The position numbers and the translations under genes were made by a program. A DNA stretch of 64,000 nt from Allobosea sp. 47.2.35 (lineage in GTDB: Bacteria > Pseudomonadota > Alphaproteobacteria > Rhizobiales > Beijerinckiaceae), in assembly GCF_024655635.1 (NCBI RefSeq), contig NZ_JANLGI010000011.1, forward strand, positions 62,001 to 126,000. The letters run 5' to 3'. The number at the start of each line of letters is the position of its first letter. Position 1 is the stretch's first letter. Shown here piece by piece: positions 45,618 through 52,831 of the stretch. The notes under the pieces were generated by a model. The model saw only the letters and a program-made list of their open reading frames with translations. It did no database searches and had not been told where the DNA came from.

Positions 45618-45710
45618 GTCATCCCGGGCGACCGGAGGGAGACCCGGGATCCATTCCTGAACGGCTCAGGCATGGATCCCGGCTCTGCGCTTCGCTCCGG
45701 TCGGGATGAC
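45618..45710 (+). repeat. 93-bp intergenic palindromic repeat, direct copy
   Basis: This copy begins GTCATCCCGGGCGACCGG and ends CCGGTCGGGATGAC, with internal CCCGGGATCCATTCC and GCATGGATCCCGG arms that can pair. It is the inverted partner of 44266-44370 and lies between gcdH and the aldehyde dehydrogenase. No coding frame crosses it. Confidence 0.8.
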
Positions 45711-45737
45711 GACGCGGATGTTGTTAGATACTACCGA

Positions 45738-47258
45738 TCACGCATCCACATCGAAGCTGACGCCCTGCGCCAGCGGCAGCGTGGTGCCGTAGTTCAGCGT
45801 GTTGGTGGCGCGGCGCATATAAGCCTTCCAGGCATCCGAGCCGGCCTCGCGGCCGCCGCCCGTCTCCTTCTCGCCGCCGAACGCGCCGCCGATCTCGGCG
45901 CCCGAGGGGCCGATATTGACGTTGGCGATGCCGCAATCCGAACCCTCGTCGGAAACGAAGAGCTCGGCCTCGCGCATGTTGAGCGTGAAGATCGAGGAGG
46001 ACAGGCCGGCGCCGACGGCGTTCTGGATCGCGATCGCCTCGTCGATGAACTTGTACTTCATGACGTAGAGGATCGGGGCAAAGGTCTCGCGCTCGACCGG
46101 GCCGCACTGCTTGGGCATCTCGACCAGTGCCGGGCGGACATAGAAGCCGCCAGCGCCGACATCGACCTTCTCGCCGCCATGGACCTTGCCGCCCTCGGCC
46201 TTGGCCTCGGAGAGTGCCTTCTGCATGCCCTGATAGGAGCCTTCGTCGACCAGCGGGCCGACCAGCACGCCGGCCTCGCGGGGATCGCCGATCTTCACCG
46301 AGCCGTAGACCTTGATCAGCTTCGGCACGAGCGCGTCATAGACGCTTTCATGCACGATCAGGCGGCGTAGCGTGGTGCAGCGCTGGCCGGCAGTACCCAT
46401 CGCCGCGAAGGCAATGCCGCGCAGCGCGATGTCGAGATCGGCCGAGGGAGCGACGATCGCGGCATTGTTGCCGCCGAGCTCGAGAATGGCGCGGGCGAAG
46501 CGCGCGGCGAGCTTCTGGCCGACTTCCTTGCCCATGCGGGTCGAGCCGGTGGCCGAGACGACCGGGACACGGTGGTCGGAGACGAGGATGTCGCCGATCT
46601 CGCGGCCGCCGACGAGGACCTCGGAGAGGCCGATCGGAGCTTCCGAACCAAAGCGCTTCATCGTCTTCTCGACGATGGCCTGCACGGCGAGCGCGGTCAG
46701 CGGGGTCTTCTCGGAGGGCTTCCAGACGACGCTGTCGCCGCAGACGAAGGCGAGCGCGGCGTTCCAGCACCAGACCGCGACCGGGAAGTTGAAGGCCGAG
46801 ATCACGCCCACGACGCCGATCGGATGCCAGGTCTCCATCATGCGATGGTTCGGGCGCTCGGTGGCGATGGTCAGGCCGTAGAGCTGGCGCGACAGGCCTA
46901 CGGCGAAGTCGCAGATGTCGATCATCTCCTGGACCTCGCCGAGGCCCTCGGAGGTGACCTTGCCGGCTTCGAGCGTCACCAGCAGGCCGAGATCGGTCTT
47001 GGCGGCGCGCAGCTCCTCGCCGAGCAGGCGGACGAACTCGCCGCGGCGCGGTGCCGGCACCTTGCGCCAGGCGAGATAGGCGGACTGGGCCCGGCCGATC
47101 GCGGCCTCGGCCTCGGCCGGCGAGGTCTCGCGCAGGGTCACGACGGTCTCGCCGGTGATCGGCGAGCCTGCCGAGAGGCCGGCATCGGCATAGGCACTTT
47201 CGGAGACACCGAGGCGCTTGAGCAGGGCGAGCGTGTCTTTCTGCAGGGATGTGGCCAT
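45738..47258 (-). CDS. amaB: L-aminoadipate-semialdehyde dehydrogenase (ALDH7 type)
   Basis: The 506-residue aldehyde dehydrogenase resembles the ALDH7/AmaB group that oxidises 2-aminoadipate 6-semialdehyde in lysine breakdown. It has the family words ISAFNFPVAVWCWNAALAFV, ILELGGNNAAIV (general base Glu) and the nucleophile in GTAGQRCTTLRRL, plus a C-terminal GGEKETGGGREAGSD loop typical of ALDH7. The ATG at 47258 was preferred because GGAAG precedes it and longer starts add low-complexity sequence. Its stop is 150 bases before gcdH, and it is divergent from a LysR regulator. The symbol follows Pseudomonas usage and rests on similarity judged by eye. Confidence 0.85.
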   Translation of the reverse strand: MATSLQKDTLALLKRLGVSESAYADAGLSAGSPITGETVVTLRETSPAEAEAAIGRAQSAYLAWRKVPAPRRGEFVRLLGEELRAAKTDLGLLVTLEAGKVTSEGLGEVQEMIDICDFAVGLSRQLYGLTIATERPNHRMMETWHPIGVVGVISAFNFPVAVWCWNAALAFVCGDSVVWKPSEKTPLTALAVQAIVEKTMKRFGSEAPIGLSEVLVGGREIGDILVSDHRVPVVSATGSTRMGKEVGQKLAARFARAILELGGNNAAIVAPSADLDIALRGIAFAAMGTAGQRCTTLRRLIVHESVYDALVPKLIKVYGSVKIGDPREAGVLVGPLVDEGSYQGMQKALSEAKAEGGKVHGGEKVDVGAGGFYVRPALVEMPKQCGPVERETFAPILYVMKYKFIDEAIAIQNAVGAGLSSSIFTLNMREAELFVSDEGSDCGIANVNIGPSGAEIGGAFGGEKETGGGREAGSDAWKAYMRRATNTLNYGTTLPLAQGVSFDVDA

Positions 47259-47423
47259 CTGTGTCTTCCAGCGGTCGCGAGCGGGAGCCAAAGGGCGCAT
47301 GCCCTAGGGCGCATGACATAAAAGCGCGGGAACCGGAGGCCGCCGCGCTTGAGGCCCGAACAATGCCCTCTTTCATGGCGCGACGGCAACCGATATGTTC
47401 TCACGACTTGATGAGAATTTATC

Positions 47424-48338
47424 ATGGATGATGCGCTCGTTCCCGGCCGCCTCTCGGTGCCCTCGCTGTCTTCGCTCGCCGCCTTCGAGGCCGCGGCCCG
47501 GCATGGCAGTTTCACGCGTGCGGCGGAGGAGCTGAATCTGACGCAAGGCGCGGTCAGCCGGCAGGTCGCGCATCTCGAAAAGGTGCTCGGCGTCAGCCTG
47601 TTCGAGCGCGTCAAGAAGCGCGTCAGCCTGACGGCGGCGGGAGCAGCCTATGCCAACGACATCCGCGATGGCCTGTCCCGCCTTGCTGCCGCGACCGTCT
47701 CCGCCATGGCCTTTCGCGGTGCCGCCGGCGTGCTCAATCTCGCGACCTTGCCGACCTTCGGCACGCGCTGGCTGATCCCGCGCCTGCCGCGCTTCACCGA
47801 GGCGCATCCCGGCATCACCATCAATTTCACCACGCGGCTGGTGCCTTTCGATTTCGCTCGCGAGCAGGTCGATGCCGCCGTGCATTTCGGCGCGGAGAAC
47901 TGGCCCGGCGCAAGGCTCCACCGCCTGATGGGCGAGGAGGTTGTGCCGGTGGCCGCGCCCTCGCTGCTGGCGCGCATCGGGATCACGGAGGCGGCTGACA
48001 TGCTGCGTGCGCCGCTGTTGCAGCAATCGACCCGGCCGCGCGCCTGGGCGAACTGGCTGGAGCAGCAGGGATTGGCGCCGGAGCGCGCCTTGATGGGGCC
48101 GCGCTTCGAGCAGTTCGCCATGATCGCGCAGGCTGCGGTGGCTGGCCTCGGGCTCGCCATCGTGCCGCGCTTCTTGGTCGAGGAGGAACTGCGCTCCGGT
48201 TCGCTCGTCATCCCGATCGACCGGCCTGTGACCGGCAAGGACGGCTACTATCTCGTCTATCCCGAAGAGAAGGCCAATCTGCCGACCGTGATCGCCTTCC
48301 GCGACTGGCTGCTCGGAGAATGCACGCCGCCGAACTGA
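47424..48338 (+). CDS. LysR-family regulator, GcvA-like
   Basis: The 304-residue protein has a LysR helix-turn-helix (SLAAFEAAARHGSFTRAAEELNLTQGAVSRQV; the recognition part is Gln-Gly-Ala-Val-Ser-Arg) and an effector domain with LATLPTFGTRWLIPRLPRF and a C-terminal VPRFLVEEEL, which places it in the GcvA-like branch. It starts 165 bases from the divergent aldehyde dehydrogenase and is followed by an FAD amino-acid oxidase gene on the same strand. It therefore probably controls the lysine/glutarate block on both sides. The effector is unknown. Confidence 0.9.
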   Translation: MDDALVPGRLSVPSLSSLAAFEAAARHGSFTRAAEELNLTQGAVSRQVAHLEKVLGVSLFERVKKRVSLTAAGAAYANDIRDGLSRLAAATVSAMAFRGAAGVLNLATLPTFGTRWLIPRLPRFTEAHPGITINFTTRLVPFDFAREQVDAAVHFGAENWPGARLHRLMGEEVVPVAAPSLLARIGITEAADMLRAPLLQQSTRPRAWANWLEQQGLAPERALMGPRFEQFAMIAQAAVAGLGLAIVPRFLVEEELRSGSLVIPIDRPVTGKDGYYLVYPEEKANLPTVIAFRDWLLGECTPPN

Positions 48339-48431
48339 GGCGCCTCTCGACAAGCGCCTCGCGCTCGTTCATTCATGCGCGAAATTCACCAACCCGGCTT
48401 TCCTGACCAAGCCGGCTGCGCGAGGCCTGCC

Positions 48432-49655
48432 ATGCCGCCCGTCTCCGAAAGCGCCGATGTCGTGATCTGCGGGGGCGCCGCGATCGGCTCCTCCGTCGCC
48501 TATCATCTCGCCGCCGATCCCGGCTTCACCGGCAAGGTCGTGGTGATCGAGAAGGACCCGACCTACCGCTTCTCGGCCTCCGCGCTCTCCGCCGCCTCGA
48601 TCCGGCAGCAATTCTCCAGTGCGGTGAATATCCGAATCTCGCTCTTCGGCATCGATTTCCTGCGCAGTATCGGCCAGCATCTCGCTGTCGACGGCGAGGT
48701 TCCGGCGATCGACCTGCACGAGGGCGGCTATCTCTATCTCGCGAGCGAGGCCGGCGCGCCGATCCTCGAAGCCAACCAGAAGCTGCAAGCTGCTGAGGGC
48801 GCCGATATCGCCCTCTACGATCCCGCGACGCTGAAGCAGCGCTTCCCCTGGCTCAATACCGAGGACCTCGCCTGCGGCACCTTCGGGGTCAGCGGCGAGG
48901 GCTGGTTCGACGGCTGGGCGCTGCTCCAGGCTTTTCGCAAGAAGGCCCGCAGCCTCGGTGTCGAGTACCGGCAGGGCGAGGTTGCCCGTTATGTCACGGA
49001 AGGCGGCCGCGTCACCGCGGTCGAGCTCACTGACGGTAGCCGCATCGCCTGCGGTGCTGTAGTCAATGCCAGCGGCACCTATGGCGCCAGGCTCGCCGCG
49101 ACGGCGGGCGTCTCGATCCCTGTGAAGTCGATGAAGCGCTATGTCTTCTCCTTCACCTGCAAGGGCGATGTCGATGGCTGCCCGCTGCTGATCGACACGA
49201 CCGGCGCCTGGTGCCGGCAGGAGGGCAAGCGCACGGCGGAAGGCCAGCTCTTTATCGGCAGTTGCTCGCCTTTGACACCGGAGCAGGATGTCGAATGGAT
49301 CGAGAACGATCCGGCCGCCGAGGATGTCGACTGGGGCTTCTTCGAGGAAGTGGTCTGGCCCGCTCTCGCCACCCGCATCCCGGTTTTCGAGCAGATCAAG
49401 CCCGGCCGCGCCTGGGCCGGCCCCTACGACATGTGCGGGCTCGACCACAACGCCATCATCGGCCCGGCGGTCGGCCTGCCCAACCTCTACCTCGCCAACG
49501 GCTTCTCCGGCCACGGCCTGCAGCAGGCCCCCGCGGTCGGGCGTGGCCTCGCCGAGCATATCGCGCATGGCCGCTATCGCTCGCTCGACCTTGCCGATCT
49601 CGGCCACGAGCGCATCGTGGAGGGGAGGCCGCTCAAGGAGGCCAACGTCATCTGA
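48432..49655 (+). CDS. FAD-dependent D-amino-acid/sarcosine-oxidase-like protein
   Basis: The 407-residue protein is a DAO-family flavoenzyme. The FAD motif CGGAAIGSSVAYHLA lies at about 13-27 and is followed by VVIEKDPTYRFSASALSAASIRQQFS, where the SAAS stretch is typical of the sarcosine/glycine oxidase branch. The C-terminal GPYDMCGLDHNAIIGP and NGFSGHGLQQAPAVG close the flavin site. GAGG six bases before the ATG at 48432 favours it over an ATG at 48375. It may oxidise an amine or imino acid such as pipecolate, which would fit lysine catabolism, but the substrate is inferred from neighbours. Confidence 0.85.
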   Translation: MPPVSESADVVICGGAAIGSSVAYHLAADPGFTGKVVVIEKDPTYRFSASALSAASIRQQFSSAVNIRISLFGIDFLRSIGQHLAVDGEVPAIDLHEGGYLYLASEAGAPILEANQKLQAAEGADIALYDPATLKQRFPWLNTEDLACGTFGVSGEGWFDGWALLQAFRKKARSLGVEYRQGEVARYVTEGGRVTAVELTDGSRIACGAVVNASGTYGARLAATAGVSIPVKSMKRYVFSFTCKGDVDGCPLLIDTTGAWCRQEGKRTAEGQLFIGSCSPLTPEQDVEWIENDPAAEDVDWGFFEEVVWPALATRIPVFEQIKPGRAWAGPYDMCGLDHNAIIGPAVGLPNLYLANGFSGHGLQQAPAVGRGLAEHIAHGRYRSLDLADLGHERIVEGRPLKEANVI

Positions 49656-49659
49656 CCAG

Positions 49660-49710
49660 AGCATTTTCGAGCGAAGTGGATACCGGTTCGCATGAAGAAA
49701 ATGCGGTAAA
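49660..49710. repeat. Short palindromic repeat, AGCATTTTC family, copy 2
   Basis: This copy starts four bases after the oxidase stop. The outer arms GCATTTTC (49661-49668) and GAAAATGC (49697-49704) and the inner GCGAA/TTCGC arms are the same as in the copy at 40739. It differs mainly in a few loop bases. It ends 24 bases before the DinB-like gene. Confidence 0.75.
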
Positions 49711-49734
49711 CCGACTGCTTGAGAGGAGGCCGCC

Positions 49735-50241
49735 ATGGTCGATCCCGCTTTCGTCCAGACCATGGCCCGCTACAATGCCTGGCAGAACCGCAGCCTGATC
49801 GCGGCTGCGGACGGGTTGACGGACGAGGCCCGCAAGCTCGATCGCGGCGCCTTCTTCAAGTCGATCCACGGCACCTTCAACCACATCCTCTGGGCCGACG
49901 AGACCTGGCTGAGCCGGCTGATCGGCAGCGAGAAGCCGGCTGTCGGCGGTCGCGACTCGGCTGTCTATTTCGAGGGCTGGGCGCAGTTCTGCGCGCGTCG
50001 TCGCATGCGCGATCAGGCCATGCTCGACTGGGCGGAGACCGTTACGGCAGATTGGCTGCGCGGCACGTTGATCTGGTATTCAGGCGCAGCCGGTCGCGAA
50101 ATGGGCAAGCCGCGTGCCTTCGCGCTCGTGCACTTCTTCAATCACCAGACCCATCATCGCGGCCAAATCCACGCCATGCTCACGGCGGCTGGCGCAAAGC
50201 CTGACGATACCGATCTCTTCCTCGTCGACGAGCCGCGCTAA
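49735..50241 (+). CDS. DinB-family metal-binding four-helix protein
   Basis: The 168-residue protein has the DinB/YfiT four-helix plan with a probable metal triad from His50 in SIHGTFNHILWADE and His137/His141 in FFNHQTHHRGQ. It starts MVDPAFVQTMARYNAWQNRSL, which is usual for the family. Members include thiol-dependent S-transferases and proteins of unknown role; no partner gene shows the reaction here. GAGGAGG upstream supports the ATG. It converges with the next gene and overlaps it by four bases. Confidence 0.87.
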   Translation: MVDPAFVQTMARYNAWQNRSLIAAADGLTDEARKLDRGAFFKSIHGTFNHILWADETWLSRLIGSEKPAVGGRDSAVYFEGWAQFCARRRMRDQAMLDWAETVTADWLRGTLIWYSGAAGREMGKPRAFALVHFFNHQTHHRGQIHAMLTAAGAKPDDTDLFLVDEPR

Positions 50242-50795
50242 GCAGGCTCTGCGGCGGGCAAGCCATTCCGGCGCCTAGCGCGCGTGGCCGGCTTCTTCGC
50301 TCCGATCGGGCGATCGCCGGCATCTTGGCTATCGTCTTTCTCCCGATCTGGCGGCACGGCTGCGGTCGCGTTCTGACTGAGCTTCTGGAACAGGCCGAGC
50401 CCGATCAATGCCAGCACGGCGAGCAGCATCAGCAGGGCAGGATAGACCACATCTCCCATCGTCTCTCGCGAGGTCTTGGCGATCAGCACCAGCGATTCCA
50501 GCGAGAGCGCCACGATCATGATCGACATGAACTTGGTCAGCGATCCCCGCGCCTCGGCCGGGTGGCGCATCTCGCGGTCGGCGATGACTTCTTCTTCGAA
50601 CAGGAACTTGCCGACATCGGCGACCGCGACCGCGATGATCACGAGGCCGATCCCGTCGAGCATCGTGTCGAGCGCGCCTTCGCCGGTCCAGAAGCCTTGA
50701 GACGTCCGCCAGACCGCGACGCCGATCAGGGCGATCGAGGCGCCCAGCAGCGCGAAGGCGATGACCGTGTAGAGAACGCGGCTGAACAGCGTCAT
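50238..50795 (-). CDS. Conserved four-helix membrane protein of unknown function
   Basis: The 185-residue protein has two pairs of hydrophobic helices: about 6-26 and 45-64, then 88-106 and 118-138. A charged loop with KFLFEEEVIADREMRHPAEAR lies between the pairs, and a basic C-terminal tail follows (AKKPATRARRRN). The pattern is familiar from Rhizobiales genomes, where it is sometimes labelled as an acetyltransferase; I see no GNAT motif and reject that label. A run of Gs before GAAG makes the ATG at 50795 the likely start. Confidence 0.7.
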   Translation of the reverse strand: MTLFSRVLYTVIAFALLGASIALIGVAVWRTSQGFWTGEGALDTMLDGIGLVIIAVAVADVGKFLFEEEVIADREMRHPAEARGSLTKFMSIMIVALSLESLVLIAKTSRETMGDVVYPALLMLLAVLALIGLGLFQKLSQNATAAVPPDREKDDSQDAGDRPIGAKKPATRARRRNGLPAAEPA

Positions 50796-50967
50796 GTCTT
50801 CCCCCCAACCCGCTTTGCAGGCGACAACCTCCAGCGAAGCTGCGGGTTCCGTTCGGGAGAAGCGGGGGCACGCATCGACGGTTTGCATAGCCGCTCCCAT
50901 GGCGCAGCCGATTGCCGGCTATCGCGATCCATGGTCCAAGCGCTGAGTTCCGCCGGAGCGCTTGTCC

Positions 50968-51600
50968 ATGCCCGAGACGACGACCCTCATCACCTTCTCG
51001 CTGATCGCGCTCGGCATGGTGCTGACGCCCGGCCCCAACATGATCTACCTGATCTCGCGCTCGATCGCGCAGGGCAGGGGCGCCGGCCTGATCTCGCTCG
51101 GCGGCGTCATCCTCGGCTTTTTCGTCTACATGTTCTGCGCCGCCTTCGGCATCACGGCGCTGCTCTTCGCCGTGCCCTATGCCTATGACGCGCTCAGGCT
51201 CGGCGGCGCGGCTTATCTGCTCTGGCTCGCCTGGCAGGCGGTGCGGCCGGGCGGCAGCTCGCCCTTCCATGTCCGCGATTTGCCCCATGACGGGCCGCGC
51301 AAGCTCTTCGCCATGGGCTTCCTGACCAGCCTGCTCAATCCGAAGATCGCGATGTTCTATCTCGCGCTCCTGCCGCAATTCATCGATCCGGCCGCCGGCA
51401 ACGTGCTCTCCCAATCGGTCGTGCTCGGCTTCGTCCAGATCGCGATCAGCGGCAGCGTCAACGCCCTGATCGCGACAGCCGCCGGCAGCATTGCGGTGTT
51501 CCTGAAAACGCGGCCCTTCTGGTCGCTGGTCCAGCGCTGGCTCATGGGCACGGTGCTTGCCGGCTTTGCGCTGCGCATGGCGATGGAATCGCGGCGCTAG
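50968..51600 (+). CDS. LysE/RhtB-family amino-acid exporter
   Basis: The 210-residue inner-membrane protein has six transmembrane helices and the family signature GMVLTPGPNMIYLISRSIAQGRGAGL near residues 15-40, then GFLTSLLNPKIAMFYLALLPQF at about 113-134. LysE/RhtB proteins export amino acids such as lysine, homoserine or threonine. The ATG at 50968 has GGAG ten bases upstream; a TTG two codons earlier is possible. It lies 9 bases before the chromate transporter pair and may be co-transcribed. Nearness to a lysine-catabolism block is suggestive but not proof of a lysine substrate. Confidence 0.9.
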   Translation: MPETTTLITFSLIALGMVLTPGPNMIYLISRSIAQGRGAGLISLGGVILGFFVYMFCAAFGITALLFAVPYAYDALRLGGAAYLLWLAWQAVRPGGSSPFHVRDLPHDGPRKLFAMGFLTSLLNPKIAMFYLALLPQFIDPAAGNVLSQSVVLGFVQIAISGSVNALIATAAGSIAVFLKTRPFWSLVQRWLMGTVLAGFALRMAMESRR

Positions 51601-51609
51601 CCGTCCCGA

Positions 51610-52176
51610 ATGTCGAGCCTCGACACCGCATCGGAAGCGCCCCGGCCGAGCCTGTCGGACCTGTTCACCGGCTTCCTCAAGATCGGGCTGATGGGCTTCG
51701 GCGGCGTCGGGCCGATCGCGCGCCACATCATTGTCACCGAGCGCAACTGGCTCGACGATCGCGGCTATGCCGAATTGATCGGGATCTGCCAGGCGTTGCC
51801 GGGCGCCAACACCGTCAATGCGGCGGTGATGCTGGGCGATCGCTTCCGCGGCGGCATCGGCGCCTTGACCTGCGTCTTCGCGCTGATGGCGATGCCGTTG
51901 CTCTGCCTCGTCGGGCTCGCGAATGCCTATGACGCGGTCTCCAGCCATCCGCTGGCGCAGGTCGCCCTGACCGGCGCCGCTGCCAGTGCCGCCGGGCTCA
52001 TTCTCGGTACGGCCGTCCGGCTCCTGACGAAAGCAGGCCTCGCGCGCTGGGCCTGGATCATGGCCGCGGCCGCCTTTATCGCGGTCGGCCTGCTGCGCTT
52101 GCCGATGCTGCCGACCTTGCTGGTCCTCGTGCCACTCGGCCTCGCCGCGGCAACACTGGGAGTGCGGCGGGCCTGA
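51610..52176 (+). CDS. Chromate transporter (CHR), N-terminal-type half
   Basis: The 188-residue membrane protein has the CHR signature FLKIGLMGFGGVGPIARH at about 22-39 and the motif GICQALPGANTVNAAVMLG at about 59-77. It is a short-chain CHR protein of about six helices. It overlaps the second half (TGATG), which is usual for paired short CHR proteins that work as a heterodimer. The family includes chromate/sulfate transporters; resistance is not proved by sequence. Confidence 0.9.
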   Translation: MSSLDTASEAPRPSLSDLFTGFLKIGLMGFGGVGPIARHIIVTERNWLDDRGYAELIGICQALPGANTVNAAVMLGDRFRGGIGALTCVFALMAMPLLCLVGLANAYDAVSSHPLAQVALTGAAASAAGLILGTAVRLLTKAGLARWAWIMAAAAFIAVGLLRLPMLPTLLVLVPLGLAAATLGVRRA

Positions 52177-52715
52177 TGGAACACAGTGTCTTCCTCCAGC
52201 TGGTCGTAACCTTCGGCACGATCTCGTTGATGGCGATCGGCGGCGCCAATGCGGTCGTGCCGGAAATCCACCGCCAGGTCGTCGATCTCCTCGGCTGGAT
52301 GGATGCGCCGACCTTCGCCCGTCTCTTCGCCATCGCACAGACCGCGCCCGGCCCCAACATCATGCTCGGCAGCATCATCGGCTGGCATGTCGCCGGCATG
52401 GCCGGCCTGCTGGTCGCGACGACCGCGCTTCTGCTGCCGTCCTGTCTGCTGGCGCTGGCCTCCAGCCGCGGCTTGCAGCGTTATGGCGGCAGCCGCCTCG
52501 TCCGGATCATGACGCTCGCGCTGGTGCCGATCGCGCTCGGCCTGATGCTGGCGAGCGGCGTGGTCGCGACGCTCGCCGCCGATGCCGGCCTCGCCGGCTA
52601 CGCGATCACGGTCGCGACTGCGATCGTCACCTATCGCTCGAAGGTCAATCCGCTCGTGCCGATGGCGGCGGGCACGCTCGCCTATGTCCTCGCCTGGTAT
52701 GCCGGCATCGCCTGA
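52176..52715 (+). CDS. Chromate transporter (CHR), C-terminal-type half
   Basis: The 179-residue partner carries the second CHR repeat: TFGTISLMAIGGANAVVPEIHRQVV at about 10-34 and FAIAQTAPGPNIMLGSIIGW at about 50-69. The order of repeats matches the two halves of long ChrA proteins, so this is a split ChrA. The first gene's stop and this ATG share bases, so translation is coupled. Confidence 0.9.
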   Translation: MEHSVFLQLVVTFGTISLMAIGGANAVVPEIHRQVVDLLGWMDAPTFARLFAIAQTAPGPNIMLGSIIGWHVAGMAGLLVATTALLLPSCLLALASSRGLQRYGGSRLVRIMTLALVPIALGLMLASGVVATLAADAGLAGYAITVATAIVTYRSKVNPLVPMAAGTLAYVLAWYAGIA

Positions 52716-52831
52716 GCGGCTTCCTGTCTCCGGATCGTTCATTCGGGGGACGGCATGACGCCATCCCTGCAGCATGGTAGCCTCTCCAAACGTCATTCCG
52801 TCATCGGAGCGTTGTTGTCAGGGAGGTCGGC

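Noticed and set aside
50238..50795. Possible GNAT acetyltransferase label for the four-helix membrane protein
   Set aside because: No acetyl-CoA-binding motif is present and most of the chain is membrane helices.
50329..52338. 669-codon minus-strand open frame opposite LysE and the chromate transporter
   Set aside because: The plus strand has three membrane-protein genes with family signatures. The minus frame is Arg/His/Gln-rich and has no membrane or enzyme motif.
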